Position numbers and translations under genes: made by a program
In this document: positions 1 to 8,146 of the stretch, one piece after another
How the letters are laid out: each line of letters begins with the position of its first letter
Numbering within the stretch: the first letter of the stretch is position 1
Notes under the pieces: model-generated
Seen by the model: only the letters and a program-made list of their open reading frames with translations
The model's database searches: none
What the model was told of the DNA's origin: nothing
NCBI RefSeq assembly: GCF_900961225.1
Contig: NZ_CAAHFN010000131.1
Span: 62,001-126,000 of the forward strand
Reading direction: 5' to 3'
From: Modicisalibacter radicis
Lineage (GTDB): Bacteria; Pseudomonadota; Gammaproteobacteria; Pseudomonadales; Halomonadaceae
Length of the DNA stretch: 64,000 nucleotides

Positions 1-827
1 ACCAGATGGATCGGCAGCGTCGGCTTCTCCCATCTTTCCAGCACTTCCACCAGGTCGCCGTCGGCCAGCGCCTTCTCGAGATGAAAGCGGGGCACCTGAA
101 TCAGCCCGCAGCCGCTTAGCGCGCTGACGACGTAATTCTCGGCGTCGTTGACGGTCATCCAGCCACCAGCGGCGAAGGCGCGGGTCCGTCCATCGACCAG
201 CAGTTCCAGTTCGGCGTCCGGCGCCCTGTTTCCCGAGACGAAGCGGACCGCGTGGTGATCGCGCAGCGCCTCCGGCGTCTCGGGCGTGCCCATCCGGGCG
301 AGATAAGCGGGGCTGGCGCAGATGACCTGCGGGAGCTCGGCCAGTTTTCGGGCGACGAGTGTCGAGTCGCCCGGCGTGCCGCCTCGCACCGCGCAGTCGA
401 CCCCTTCGCCGACCAGATCGACGAGCCGGTCGCCGCTGGTGACGATCAGTTCCAGGCGAGGGTAGCGAGCGTGAAAGTCATCGATGCGCGGTAGCACGAT
501 CCGGGTGGCGTGAGTGCCGTGGAGTTCGATGCGCAATACACCGCTGGGATTGCTCGCCACCGGTTGCAGGATCGCTTCGGCGTCCTCGAGTTCCGCCAAT
601 AGCTGCACGCAGCGCTCATGGTACGCCGCGCCTTCCGATGTCGGGCGCACCTGCCGCGTGGTGCGCTCCAGCAGGCGCACGCCGAGGCGGCTCTCCAGTT
701 GCTGAATCGCCAGCGTGGCGGTCGCACGGGGGATGTCGAGCGCATTGGCCGCCTTGGTGAAGCTGCCGCGCTCGACGATGCGCACGAAAAGCGTCATGGC
801 ATCGAAACGGTCCATTCGATTGTTCAT
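1..827 (-). CDS. LysR-family transcriptional regulator (C-terminus beyond window)
   Basis: The frame stays open to the left edge, so the C-terminus is missing. The N-terminus (MDRFDAMTLFVRIVE, then FTKAANAL and ATLAIQQLESRLG) is a typical LysR winged helix-turn-helix of the CrgA-like subgroup, followed by the effector-binding domain (VDCAVRGGTPGDS, AENYVVSALSGCGLIQVP). Two in-frame ATGs compete: 827 lies immediately after AGAGGAG, while 815 (MDRFDAM) lies 12 bases from it and matches how the family usually begins. The gene diverges from the SDR gene at 954, so it probably controls that gene and the following tautomerase. The inducer is unknown. Confidence 0.9.
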   Translation of the reverse strand, partial: MNNRMDRFDAMTLFVRIVERGSFTKAANALDIPRATATLAIQQLESRLGVRLLERTTRQVRPTSEGAAYHERCVQLLAELEDAEAILQPVASNPSGVLRIELHGTHATRIVLPRIDDFHARYPRLELIVTSGDRLVDLVGEGVDCAVRGGTPGDSTLVARKLAELPQVICASPAYLARMGTPETPEALRDHHAVRFVSGNRAPDAELELLVDGRTRAFAAGGWMTVNDAENYVVSALSGCGLIQVPRFHLEKALADGDLVEVLERWEKPTLPIHL

Positions 828-838
828 CTCCTCTGAAT

Positions 839-887
839 AGTGTTGGCAGATTAGCGGATTTATCCAGCTGGAAGAAATGCCAATACT
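839..887. promoter_or_regulatory. Inverted repeat in the lysR/SDR divergent promoter region
   Basis: AGTGTTGGCA (839-848) and TGCCAATACT (878-887) form a 10-base inverted repeat with one mismatch, separated by 29 bases and placed between the divergent lysR and SDR starts. It is a reasonable LysR operator candidate. Position and symmetry are seen; binding is inferred. Confidence 0.4.
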
Positions 888-953
888 GTCGCCACGCCAC
901 TCGGTTGCGTGGCTTCGTTTTGCCGACAACCCCATTCCTGGAGACATCGAATC

Positions 954-1694
954 ATGACTGATGCAACGCAAAAGGTCGCTCTGGTAACCGGCGCCTCTCG
1001 CGGTATCGGCCGCGCCATCGCACAAAAGCTCGCCGCCGACGGCTTTGCCGTGGTGGTCAACTATGCGGGCAGCGATTCCCTCGCCGAGCAGGCCGTGGCC
1101 GATATCGAGGCCCGGGGTGGCCGGGCGCTGGCGGTGCAGGCCGACATCGCCGACCCGGATGCGGTGGGGCGCTTGTTCGCGCAGGCGCTGGAGACGTTCG
1201 GGCGGCTCGACGCGGTGGTCAACAACGCCGGGATGATGCAGATGGCGAAACTGACCACCGACAACGTCGCCGTTCTCGACAAGACATTGGCGACCAATCT
1301 GCGCGGCAGCTGGCTGGTGATGGCGAAAGCCGCCGACGTGCTCGAGGAGGGCGGCCGCATCATCGCGCTCTCTTCCTCGGTGCTGGGGAAATCGTTCCCG
1401 GGGTACGCCGCTTATATCGCCAGCAAGGCCGGCGTCGAAGGGCTGGTGAAGGTGCTGGCCAACGAGCTGCGTGGCCGGAAGATCGCGGTCAATGGCGTGG
1501 CGCCGGGGCCGGTGGCGACCGAGCTGTTCTTCGCGGGCAAGAGCGAGGAGCAGGTCCAGTCGATCGCCAACCTGGCGCCGTTCGAGCGTCTGGGCCAGCC
1601 CGATGAAATCGCCGATGTCGTGGCGTTTCTGGCCGGGCCGCAGGGCGGCTGGGTCAATGGCCAGATCCTGCGCGTCAACGGCGGCATGGTCTGA
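954..1694 (+). CDS. SDR-family oxidoreductase
   Basis: A 246-residue classical short-chain dehydrogenase. It shows the cofactor motif TGASRGIG near residue 13, NNAG, the catalytic Ser (SSSVLG) and YIASK, and the C-terminal end RVNGGMV. A longer frame begins at 909, but ATG 954 is preferred because GGAGA lies about 10 bases before it and the protein then starts at the usual distance from the glycine motif. It is probably NADPH-dependent, since an Arg follows the glycine motif. The substrate is unknown. It is followed after 26 bases by a tautomerase and is divergent from a LysR regulator. Confidence 0.9.
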   Translation: MTDATQKVALVTGASRGIGRAIAQKLAADGFAVVVNYAGSDSLAEQAVADIEARGGRALAVQADIADPDAVGRLFAQALETFGRLDAVVNNAGMMQMAKLTTDNVAVLDKTLATNLRGSWLVMAKAADVLEEGGRIIALSSSVLGKSFPGYAAYIASKAGVEGLVKVLANELRGRKIAVNGVAPGPVATELFFAGKSEEQVQSIANLAPFERLGQPDEIADVVAFLAGPQGGWVNGQILRVNGGMV

Positions 1695-1720
1695 AACCGA
1701 TCTTTTCGAGGATAGAAACA

Positions 1721-1939
1721 ATGCCATTTGCCAACTACAAGTTTCCCGAGGGCATCCTGGATCACGCCCGCAAGGAAGAGATCGTCCACCGCACCACCGA
1801 CCTGTTCGTCGAGTATTTCGGCGAGGCGGTGCGCCCCTACACCATGGTGCTGGTGGAGGAGGTCGCCGATGGCGGCTGGGGGCGCGCCGATGAAACGCTG
1901 ACGCTGGAAAAGATGGGGTTGCCGCCCAGGAGAACGTGA
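1721..1939 (+). CDS. 4-oxalocrotonate tautomerase family protein
   Basis: A 72-residue protein beginning MPFANYKFPEG. In this superfamily the initiator Met is removed and Pro-1 becomes the catalytic base, and Pro is present here at position 2. The repeat-like stretch KEEIVHRTTDLFVEYFGE followed by a hydrophobic strand (YTMVLVEEV) and GGWGRAD matches the tautomerase beta-alpha-beta fold. It sits 26 bases behind the SDR gene and is probably cotranscribed. The physiological substrate cannot be told from the sequence. Confidence 0.85.
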   Translation: MPFANYKFPEGILDHARKEEIVHRTTDLFVEYFGEAVRPYTMVLVEEVADGGWGRADETLTLEKMGLPPRRT

Positions 1940-2008
1940 TCCTCGCCCGCCAGAACACGCCGCCGGTCGCGACCGGCGGCGTTTAGGAGCATGCAGACCA
2001 CCATCACG

Positions 2009-3235
2009 TCATTCGCCACGGTCGCGCGCCCGCCGCGCCTGCAACACCAGCCATCCCCCGATCGTCGCGGCCACGATGCCGGCTGCGGCACCCACCGCCA
2101 TGGCCCAACGCGGGCCGGCCTGATCGGCTATCCAGCCGACGATGGGGGCACCGATGGGCGTGCCGCCCATGGTGACGGCGATGCGCAGGGCCATGATCCG
2201 ACCGCGCATCGAGGGTTCCGTGGAGAGTTGCATGAGCGCCGTGGCAGCGGTCATGAAGGTCAGTGCGGAAAGACCGATGACCGTCAGCGCCGCGGCGAAC
2301 AGGTATTCGTTGGGGGCGAACGCCGCCGCTGCACAAAAAATGCCGAAGCTCAGGGTGGCGAAGCACAGCAGGCGCACCCGCGGGCGCTCGCGGCGGGCGG
2401 CCAGCAGCGCGCCGATCACCGAGCCGACCGCCAGGCAGGAGGTCAAAAGCCCGTATTGGCCCGCATCGCCGTGAAAGACGCTGACCGACATGGTCGAGAT
2501 GTAAATCGGGAAGTTGAAGCCGAAGGTACCGATCAGGAACAGCATCAGCAGCATTGCCATCAGGTCCCGGCGCCGCCAGACGTAGCGGAAGCCTCCGGTC
2601 AGGTCGCCGGCCTTGCGCGGCGGGCGCGCGGCGGCGTGCAGTTCCTGGACGCGCAACAGGCACAGCGACCCGAGTACGGTGGCGAAGGAGATGGCATTGA
2701 TCAGGAACACCCAGCCGGTGCCGACGGCGGCGATCAGCAGCCCGGCCACGGCGGGGCCGACCATGCGCGCGGCGTTGAACGAGGTCGAGTTGAGCGCCAC
2801 CGCGTTGGAGAGGTACTGCTCGCCGACCAGGTCGTTGACGAAGGTCTGTCGCGCCGGTGCATCGAAGGCGCTGACGCAGCCCAGCCCCAGGGCGAAGGCG
2901 TAGACCTGCCACAGCGTGACCACGCCGCTGACGGTCACCAGCCCGAGCCCCAGCGCCAGGAGGCCGAGCAGGGCCTGGGTGAGCATGATCAGGCGGCGGC
3001 GATCGACATGGTCGGCCGCATAGCCGGTCAGCGGCAGCAGCAGCAGTTGCGGCCCGAACTGCAGGGCCATGGTGATGCCCACGGCACTGGCGTTGTGATC
3101 GGTGAGTACGGTGAGTACCAGCCAGTCCTGAGCGACACGCTGCATCCAGGTGCCGACGTTGGAGACCAGCGCGCCGGCGGCCCAGACCCGATAGTTGTAG
3201 ATACGCAGCGAGCGGAAGAGGCGGGTGTCGCTCAT
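2009..3235 (-). CDS. MFS transporter, EntS-like (MFS_3) exporter
   Basis: A 408-residue, 12-helix major facilitator protein. The N-terminal NYRVWAAGALVSNVGTWMQR stretch and the later DHVDRRRLIM loop (motif A between helices 2 and 3) are typical of the MFS_3 group that holds enterobactin exporter EntS and many drug exporters. The open frame extends upstream to 3508, but that extension is Arg/Pro-rich and unlike a transporter, so ATG 3235 (MSDTRLFRSLR) was chosen; no good ribosome site is visible in front of it. No substrate evidence exists in the neighbourhood. It converges with the SDR/tautomerase pair. Confidence 0.88.
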   Translation of the reverse strand: MSDTRLFRSLRIYNYRVWAAGALVSNVGTWMQRVAQDWLVLTVLTDHNASAVGITMALQFGPQLLLLPLTGYAADHVDRRRLIMLTQALLGLLALGLGLVTVSGVVTLWQVYAFALGLGCVSAFDAPARQTFVNDLVGEQYLSNAVALNSTSFNAARMVGPAVAGLLIAAVGTGWVFLINAISFATVLGSLCLLRVQELHAAARPPRKAGDLTGGFRYVWRRRDLMAMLLMLFLIGTFGFNFPIYISTMSVSVFHGDAGQYGLLTSCLAVGSVIGALLAARRERPRVRLLCFATLSFGIFCAAAAFAPNEYLFAAALTVIGLSALTFMTAATALMQLSTEPSMRGRIMALRIAVTMGGTPIGAPIVGWIADQAGPRWAMAVGAAAGIVAATIGGWLVLQARRARDRGE

Positions 3236-3638
3236 GGACGGCACGGCGTTCGGGCGGCGCGGGCTCTGCTGTTTCGGGAATGACGACCGGTCGAGGGCCG
3301 GGGACTGGCGGTATCGCGGTGAATGAACGGCATGGGGCTGACGCGGGACTCCTTGTCTCGGGGCCGGCGCGTGTCTCTGCACCCGGCGCGGCATTTGATT
3401 AGTCACCTCACAGACTACCAGATTTGCTTCGGGGAGATTCGGGCCCGCCGCAGGCGTATCCCCGAGCAAGGGCACTCTGCTGATGACACCGACATGCAAG
3501 CGAGTCACTCAACCAGCGGCAGATGGTCGCGCTGATGAAGCCCTGAGGAAGGCGAGAGTCGGGGCGTTATCGCGATAAGTGCCTTCCCCGGGCGGATTGA
3601 CCATAATCGGCTTTCATCCCGCCACCCGGAGTTCCTCG
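3236..3638. other. Intergenic region between the MFS gene and tpm
   Basis: About 400 bases hold the divergent promoters of the MFS exporter and tpm. Only short frames lacking family features are present. A relatively AT-rich stretch (about 3395-3430) may be the MFS promoter, but no clear operator or RNA gene was recognised. Confidence 0.5.
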
Positions 3639-4307
3639 ATGGAACAGGCGTTCTGGCACGACCGTTGGCACAATGACCAGTTGGGTTTTCATCTTCCCTT
3701 CGTTCATCCGATTCTCACGCGATTCCTCCCCGACTATGCCTTGCCCGCCGGCGCGTGCGTCTTCGTGCCGTTGTGCGGCAAGACGCTGGACATCGGCTGG
3801 CTGCTGGAACAGGGCCATCGGGTCGTCGGTGCCGAACTGAGCGAGCTGGCGGTGAGTCAGTTGTTCGCCGAACTGGGCGTCGAGCCGCAGATCGAGGCCT
3901 GGAGGGGTGGTCGGTGCTTTCGACACGGCGATCTGACGGTCTTCCAGGGCGATATCTTCGCGCTGGAGCCCGGCGAGGTGGGAACGGTGGACCTGGTCTA
4001 TGACCGGGGGGCGCTGGTGGCGATGCCGGCGGCGATGCGCAAGACCTATGTCGCCCAGGTGTTGACCTTTTCCGATGACGCGCCACAGCTGTTGATCAGC
4101 TTCGAATTCGATCCGCGCGAGATGGATGGGCCGCCATTCCCGGTCTTGCCGGACGAGCTGAAGCGGCTCTATGTCGATGCCTTCGGGCTTTCCGAGCTAT
4201 CGCGCAAGGACGTGATCGCGCATCAGCAGCAGTTTCGCGAGGCCGGGGTGACTCGCTTCGTGGAAGTGGCCTGGCAATTGCTCCCCACGACCGTGCGTGG
4301 CGTCTGA
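3639..4307 (+). CDS. tpm: Thiopurine S-methyltransferase
   Basis: A 222-residue SAM-dependent methyltransferase of the TPMT family. It begins MEQAFWHDRWHNDQLGFH, typical of bacterial Tpm, followed by the SAM-binding region VFVPLCGKTLDIGWL, GAELSELAV and DLVYDRGALVAMP. Family members methylate thiopurines and, in several bacteria, selenium and tellurium oxyanion derivatives. ATG 3639 is preferred over an upstream in-frame ATG at 3579 because CCCGGAG precedes it and the protein then has the family N-terminus. It is a single-gene unit. Confidence 0.93.
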   Translation: MEQAFWHDRWHNDQLGFHLPFVHPILTRFLPDYALPAGACVFVPLCGKTLDIGWLLEQGHRVVGAELSELAVSQLFAELGVEPQIEAWRGGRCFRHGDLTVFQGDIFALEPGEVGTVDLVYDRGALVAMPAAMRKTYVAQVLTFSDDAPQLLISFEFDPREMDGPPFPVLPDELKRLYVDAFGLSELSRKDVIAHQQQFREAGVTRFVEVAWQLLPTTVRGV

Positions 4308-4441
4308 TCGGTCGGCAGCATTCGGGAAGGCTCGATCCGCATGGTGTGGGTCCGCCCCGATCGGCTGTCAGATATCCGGTGCTTTGCCATCGTAGATGGA
4401 ACCGACGAGCTGCATCGGTAGGCGTGCTTGTCACCCTCTAT

Positions 4442-4618
4442 TTATCCGGCGTAGCACGCCCGGGTTTTCTTCAGAGCGATCGACAGTCCTTGAACGAGGT
4501 TTGTCGGTAGGATGTACACGGCCAGCGCCAGGGGGAGCAGCAGGGCAGCCAGGGCTGCCGTGGTATTGATCCGAGTGTTCCATTGCACGGCGTTATCAGG
4601 AGTGATTATATTTCTCAT
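4442..4618 (-). CDS. Small single-helix membrane ORF, unknown
   Basis: A 58-codon frame from ATG 4618 to TAA. It has a polar N-terminus, one strongly hydrophobic stretch (ALAALLLPLALAVYIL, about residues 22-39) and a basic C-terminal tail with two Lys, Arg and Cys. Neighbouring frames do not explain this pattern. It is divergent from the secreted protein gene at 4661 with only 42 bases between the starts. No convincing ribosome site is visible, so it may be a chance frame. Confidence 0.4.
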   Translation of the reverse strand: MRNIITPDNAVQWNTRINTTAALAALLLPLALAVYILPTNLVQGLSIALKKTRACYAG

Positions 4619-4660
4619 CGTTGGTTTTGCTGACTGTTTATCGTTGATCTGGGGGATGCC

Positions 4661-5446
4661 GTGAATAAACCGAAAATGCGCTATCTGTTGTCCATGGGCT
4701 TGATCGGCATCATCGGCTGTAGCCTGAATGCGACAGCGGAGGTGGGTGATCGTGTGTTGAAGTCATGCCTGGCTCCAGACTTTGATCCGGCCGACGGGGT
4801 GCCCTTCGTATCGCTGGATTCTCCCTTGTACCCGGTAATGGAGAAAAAGGTGGATCGGCTCGCCAGCCAAGACAATGCCACCTCAATGGAGGCGATCGGG
4901 GCGCAAATGGGCGAGGCGCGAATGATGACTCTGTTCGCCTCGCTGCCCATGAACGGTATCTTTTTCGCGCTGGCCACCGCCATGTGTGATCACGACCTTT
5001 ATACGCAAAACGGCTGTGAAGGCATGTCGATGGCGTTTGGTGGCAAGGCGACGCTGGAAGACGTGACGATGGACGATGGGCAGCTAAGCTACGTCCTTCG
5101 TGGCCTGAAGGACGACTTGGTAGCCCGGGTCGTGATCGGAGACAGCGATTATAACAACGTCACGATGTCGGTAACGGAGGACGGCGAACGCACGGACTAC
5201 GAATTGACTCGGGACGCCGATGGCACGGAACATTACCGGGCCGAAAGCAGCAGTGGCGATGCCACCCAATTCCTCGAGCGTCCGGACTGCTCCGGCACTT
5301 TTGCCCAGCGCAATACCCGGGATGGCAGCCTGGATAGCACGGTCGACTTCGAGTGGACACCCGCCAAGAGCGACGCCATGAGCATCCAGTGGACGGAGTG
5401 TCGATACGAGGATGGCGAGAAAACGTGCAGTAGCGGCGAATTCTGA
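4661..5446 (+). CDS. Secreted or lipid-anchored protein of unknown function
   Basis: A 261-residue protein with a GTG start preceded by GGGGGA. The N-terminus is a signal sequence: a basic start, then MGLIGIIGCSLNATA. IIGC could be a lipobox with Cys-20 as the lipid-modified residue, or cleavage may fall after ATA. The mature part is acidic, rich in Asp, Thr and Ser, with scattered Cys residues (for example SCLAPDF, AMCDHD, PDCSGTF, TECRYE) that could form disulfides. Hydrophobic residues near LFASLPMNGIFFAL suggest a helix. No family was recognised. Confidence 0.75.
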   Translation: MNKPKMRYLLSMGLIGIIGCSLNATAEVGDRVLKSCLAPDFDPADGVPFVSLDSPLYPVMEKKVDRLASQDNATSMEAIGAQMGEARMMTLFASLPMNGIFFALATAMCDHDLYTQNGCEGMSMAFGGKATLEDVTMDDGQLSYVLRGLKDDLVARVVIGDSDYNNVTMSVTEDGERTDYELTRDADGTEHYRAESSSGDATQFLERPDCSGTFAQRNTRDGSLDSTVDFEWTPAKSDAMSIQWTECRYEDGEKTCSSGEF

Positions 5447-5582
5447 GAATAAGGCTGGTTCGTTGACGGCCGGCGTCATGGCTGGCGACGTTAGTCGTCA
5501 GGGGGCATCTCATCAGGTTATCGGACTCGCGGGGTGATGGCCTCGCTCCCTGAGTCGAGACCGAGCCCGCCGATGTCCAGGA

Positions 5583-5710
5583 TCAGGCGCCGGGGACGAC
5601 AAAGGTCTTCACCTGCGCCCTGTCGGCGAGCCGGATCCCGAAGCCCGGGTGACCATCTTGCCGACGTTACCGAACGGGTGCGGTTCGTCTACCGGAATGA
5701 AGATCGGCCC
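5583..5710 (-). pseudogene. Degenerate coding remnant, family uncertain
   Basis: On the minus strand two frames read like protein but are joined only by a frameshift: GPIFIPVDEPHPFGNVGKMV, then GFGIRLADRAQVKTFVVPGA ending at a TGA (5583-5585). No intact gene is present. The second part slightly resembles the C-terminal region of beta-lactamase-like serine hydrolases, but this is too weak to name. It lies next to the cytochrome remnant, so the whole 5.5-6.1 kb segment looks like a decaying island. Confidence 0.3.
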
Positions 5711-5712
5711 GG

Positions 5713-6136
5713 CGCTGGATTCGTGCAGTCTGGATCGTCAAGCACGGCATCAAGATGACCGGCATGCCAGCCTGTGGACCACGCACGAGAACGAAAAACT
5801 CTGGGAGATCGTGGCGTTCCTGCAGAAACTGCCCGACCTCACCGAACGGCAATACAATGATTGGATAACCCCGCCAGAACGTCTTCAGGTCGGCAGGCCG
5901 AGCATGGACAAGCGCAGGATGATGGCCATGAGCACGAGTACGGCGACATGAGTGGCATGGCGGTGTCGTCTTCGTCTACCCAATCGCGAGCCTCTCGCGA
6001 GGACGGTCACGATCATGCTCATGGTGACACGGCGGGATCGCCGGCCAGGGCGGAGCATTCCGCCGGCGCATCGACCTCGGCCGATCGGGAAGAACCCGCG
6101 GCTGATGAGCACTACGCGGATGGCCATACTCACTGA
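5713..6136 (+). pseudogene. c-type cytochrome pseudogene with His-rich tail
   Basis: The plus strand holds the C-terminal half of a cytochrome c spread over three frames. The first piece reads VWIVKHGIKMTGMPA, containing the Met axial ligand region. After a frameshift near 5765 it continues as HENEKLWEIVAFLQKLPDL. After a second shift near 5865 there is a tail very rich in His, Asp, Glu and Met (DDGHEHEYGDMSGM, DGHDHAHGDTAG, ending DEHYADGHTH). No CXXCH haem-binding half was found upstream. Tails of this kind occur on metal-resistance cytochromes next to copper operons. The gene is broken, and the tail frame (5861-6136) could be expressed only if a new start is used. Confidence 0.7.
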
Positions 6137-6189
6137 TGAACGTATCGGTCAGATCGTACTACCGAACCTGGCCCTTCTAAGGAGGGAGC

Positions 6190-6591
6190 TTACCAGCCCA
6201 GCCAGCTACGTAGCCGCCGACCCAGGGAGGCGGGATCGGCCACTGCGCGGTCGGCATTGCCCGATAGTCGCTCGGAGGCGAGCTTGAGCGGCGACATGAT
6301 CGCCTCGAGATGGTGCTGGCAGAGCCGGTGATTGACCGAAGCGGGGCATTGCGCCATCAGCAGGCCGCAGTGATAGATGGCGGTATCCAGCGCTTGGCAT
6401 ACCCCCGTGAAGGGAGTGGCCTCCTGGCGGCAGCGGCGCAGTTCACCGGAGAGCATCTGCAGCATCTGTGCATCCAGCCAGCATGGCGTGTCGTCCGCCC
6501 TCGACGAGGCCGCTACCGAGGCCTGGATGGCCTGAAAGGAGACATGCAGAAAGACACAGGTGTAATACAGCTGGGAGCGTTCTGCGTTCAT
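6190..6591 (-). CDS. Hypothetical protein, helical, cysteine-containing, possibly iron-regulated
   Basis: A 133-residue soluble protein of unknown family. It appears mostly helical with several cysteines (YTCVF, DTPCWLD, RRCRQ, TGVCQ, YHCGL, AQCPAS, RLCQHH) and several His residues, so metal or haem binding is possible. The start ATG 6591 has no strong ribosome site. A Fur-like box lies about 20 bases upstream, which would make it an iron-repressed single gene. No transporter or siderophore gene is adjacent. Function unassigned. Confidence 0.65.
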   Translation of the reverse strand: MNAERSQLYYTCVFLHVSFQAIQASVAASSRADDTPCWLDAQMLQMLSGELRRCRQEATPFTGVCQALDTAIYHCGLLMAQCPASVNHRLCQHHLEAIMSPLKLASERLSGNADRAVADPASLGRRLRSWLGW

Positions 6592-6611
6592 GGGGCACCA
6601 TAGCCAGAATC

Positions 6612-6630
6612 AATGAGACTGATTCGCATT
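6612..6630. promoter_or_regulatory. Fur-box-like site
   Basis: AATGAGACTGATTCGCATT matches the 7-1-7 Fur pattern TGATAAT-N-ATTATCA at 10 of 14 positions (core 6614-6628). It lies just upstream of the minus-strand gene starting at 6591. The match is seen by eye; regulation is inferred. Confidence 0.45.
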
Positions 6631-6833
6631 TTTGTTGAAAGGCGGCCTGCTGTCAAATAGTCACCGGTGCATCAACTCGTCCTGGCCGAAGATGACCGGG
6701 AACGTCTTTGAAATCTAATAGTTAACGACCTATATTGCCGTGACCAATGCGCCGGGGCGGAAGCCTCGAAAGCCATGCTCGGCAGACCGGCCATCGTTGA
6801 TCTGCCGCACCCCCTAGCTGGCGGAGACCTGAC

Positions 6834-8111
6834 ATGACATCGCTTGTGACTCCCCTGTGGCGGGGCTATCGCGACAGCTCGCTGATCATGCGGGTGACCA
6901 TCGCCCTGGTGCTTGGCGTGGTGGTCGGCCTGGTCGGCGGGCCGGGCGTCGCCGAGGTGCTGTCACCGCTCGGCGATCTGCTGATGCGGTTGTTGAAGTT
7001 CATCATCCTGCCCATCGTGCTGTTCACCCTGATCGTGGGCGTCAACCAGGGCAAGGCCGGCAGCCTGGGGCGGCTCGGCCGCAAGGTCTTTCTTTTCTAT
7101 CTGGCGACATCGGCGCTGGCCATCGGCGTGGGCCTGCTGGTCGCCACGCTGTTCTCGCCGGGAGAGGGCATGACGCTGGATAGCGAGGCCTCGATGTCGG
7201 TACCCGACAACCCGGGCATCCTGCAGGTGGTGCTGGGCATCGTGCCGGACAACATCGTCGCCGCCTTCGCCGGGCAGGACCTGCTGGGCATCCTCTTCAC
7301 CGCGCTGGTGTTCGGCCTGGCCCTGGCGCGATTGCGCCGGTCCGAGTCCCAGGGCGTGCTGGGCGAGCGGCTCTATGGCATGTTCGAGGCGCTCAATGCG
7401 GTGACTCTGAAGGTGATGGGCGGCATCCTGCACTACGTGCCGGTCGGCGTGTTCGCGATCGTCGCCGGTACCGTGGCCAACCAGGGCGTCGACACCCTGC
7501 TGTCGCTCGGTGACATGGTGGCGGTGCTGTACGTGGCTCTGGGCGTGCACCTGCTGGTGTATATCGGCCTGATGCGGCTGTTCGGCGTGCCACTGCTGGC
7601 TTTCTTCCGCGAGGCGCGCACGCCCATGGCGACCGCCTTCGCCACCCAGAGCAGTTCTGGCACGCTGCCGCTGACCCTCGACGCCGCGCAGCGCCTGGGC
7701 TTGCCGCGCAGCCTCTACGGTTTCAGCCTGCCACTGGGCGCGACGCTGAACATGGATGGCGCGGCGATCCGCATCGCCATCTCGGCAGTGTTCGCCGCCA
7801 ACGTGGTGGGCGCGCCGCTGGACTGGACGAGCATGCTGCAAATCGTGGTGGTGGGAACGCTGATCTCGGTGGGCACCGCCGGGGTGCCCGGCGCGGGCAT
7901 CGTGATGATCGCCACGGTATTTACCCAGGTGGGGTTGCCGATCGAGGCGGTGGCGCTGCTCACCGCCGTCGACGCGCTGGTCGGCATGGGCTGCACGGCG
8001 CTCAACGTCACCGGCGATCTGGTCGGCACGGCGATCATCGGCCGCAGCGAGGGCGAGCGCATCGATACGGCGGGCGCACAGGCGTCATCGGCATCGGGCG
8101 GCGGTGATTGA
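6834..8111 (+). CDS. Dicarboxylate/amino acid:cation symporter (DAACS/GltP family)
   Basis: A 425-residue inner-membrane symporter of the glutamate/C4-dicarboxylate family. Family landmarks are present in order: KFIILPIVLFTLIVGV (TM3 region), the serine-rich hairpin SSSGTLPLT, the conserved NMDGAAI in TM7, the GTAGVPGAG hairpin and NVTGDLVGTAI in TM8. These segments form the substrate and Na+ sites in GltPh and GltP. It probably takes up acidic amino acids or dicarboxylates with Na+ or H+. It is monocistronic and converges with the NagD-like gene 35 bases away. Confidence 0.93.
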   Translation: MTSLVTPLWRGYRDSSLIMRVTIALVLGVVVGLVGGPGVAEVLSPLGDLLMRLLKFIILPIVLFTLIVGVNQGKAGSLGRLGRKVFLFYLATSALAIGVGLLVATLFSPGEGMTLDSEASMSVPDNPGILQVVLGIVPDNIVAAFAGQDLLGILFTALVFGLALARLRRSESQGVLGERLYGMFEALNAVTLKVMGGILHYVPVGVFAIVAGTVANQGVDTLLSLGDMVAVLYVALGVHLLVYIGLMRLFGVPLLAFFREARTPMATAFATQSSSGTLPLTLDAAQRLGLPRSLYGFSLPLGATLNMDGAAIRIAISAVFAANVVGAPLDWTSMLQIVVVGTLISVGTAGVPGAGIVMIATVFTQVGLPIEAVALLTAVDALVGMGCTALNVTGDLVGTAIIGRSEGERIDTAGAQASSASGGGD

Positions 8112-8146
8112 GCTGGCCGGTTTCTGAGCTGGTGCCGCTCCAGGGG

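Noticed and set aside
1991..3283. 430-codon open frame on the plus strand opposite the MFS gene
   Set aside because: It is rich in Gly, His, Gln, Asp and Arg without family features. It is the usual long antisense frame opposite a GC-rich membrane protein gene.
5583..5710. Naming the minus-strand remnant as a beta-lactamase fragment
   Set aside because: The similarity rests on a few residues (GFGIRLAD and VVPGA) in a frameshifted piece, which is too weak.
6963..7841. 292-codon minus-strand frame opposite the DAACS symporter
   Set aside because: Composition (His, Gln, Arg, Glu) is typical of an antisense shadow, and the symporter is well supported.
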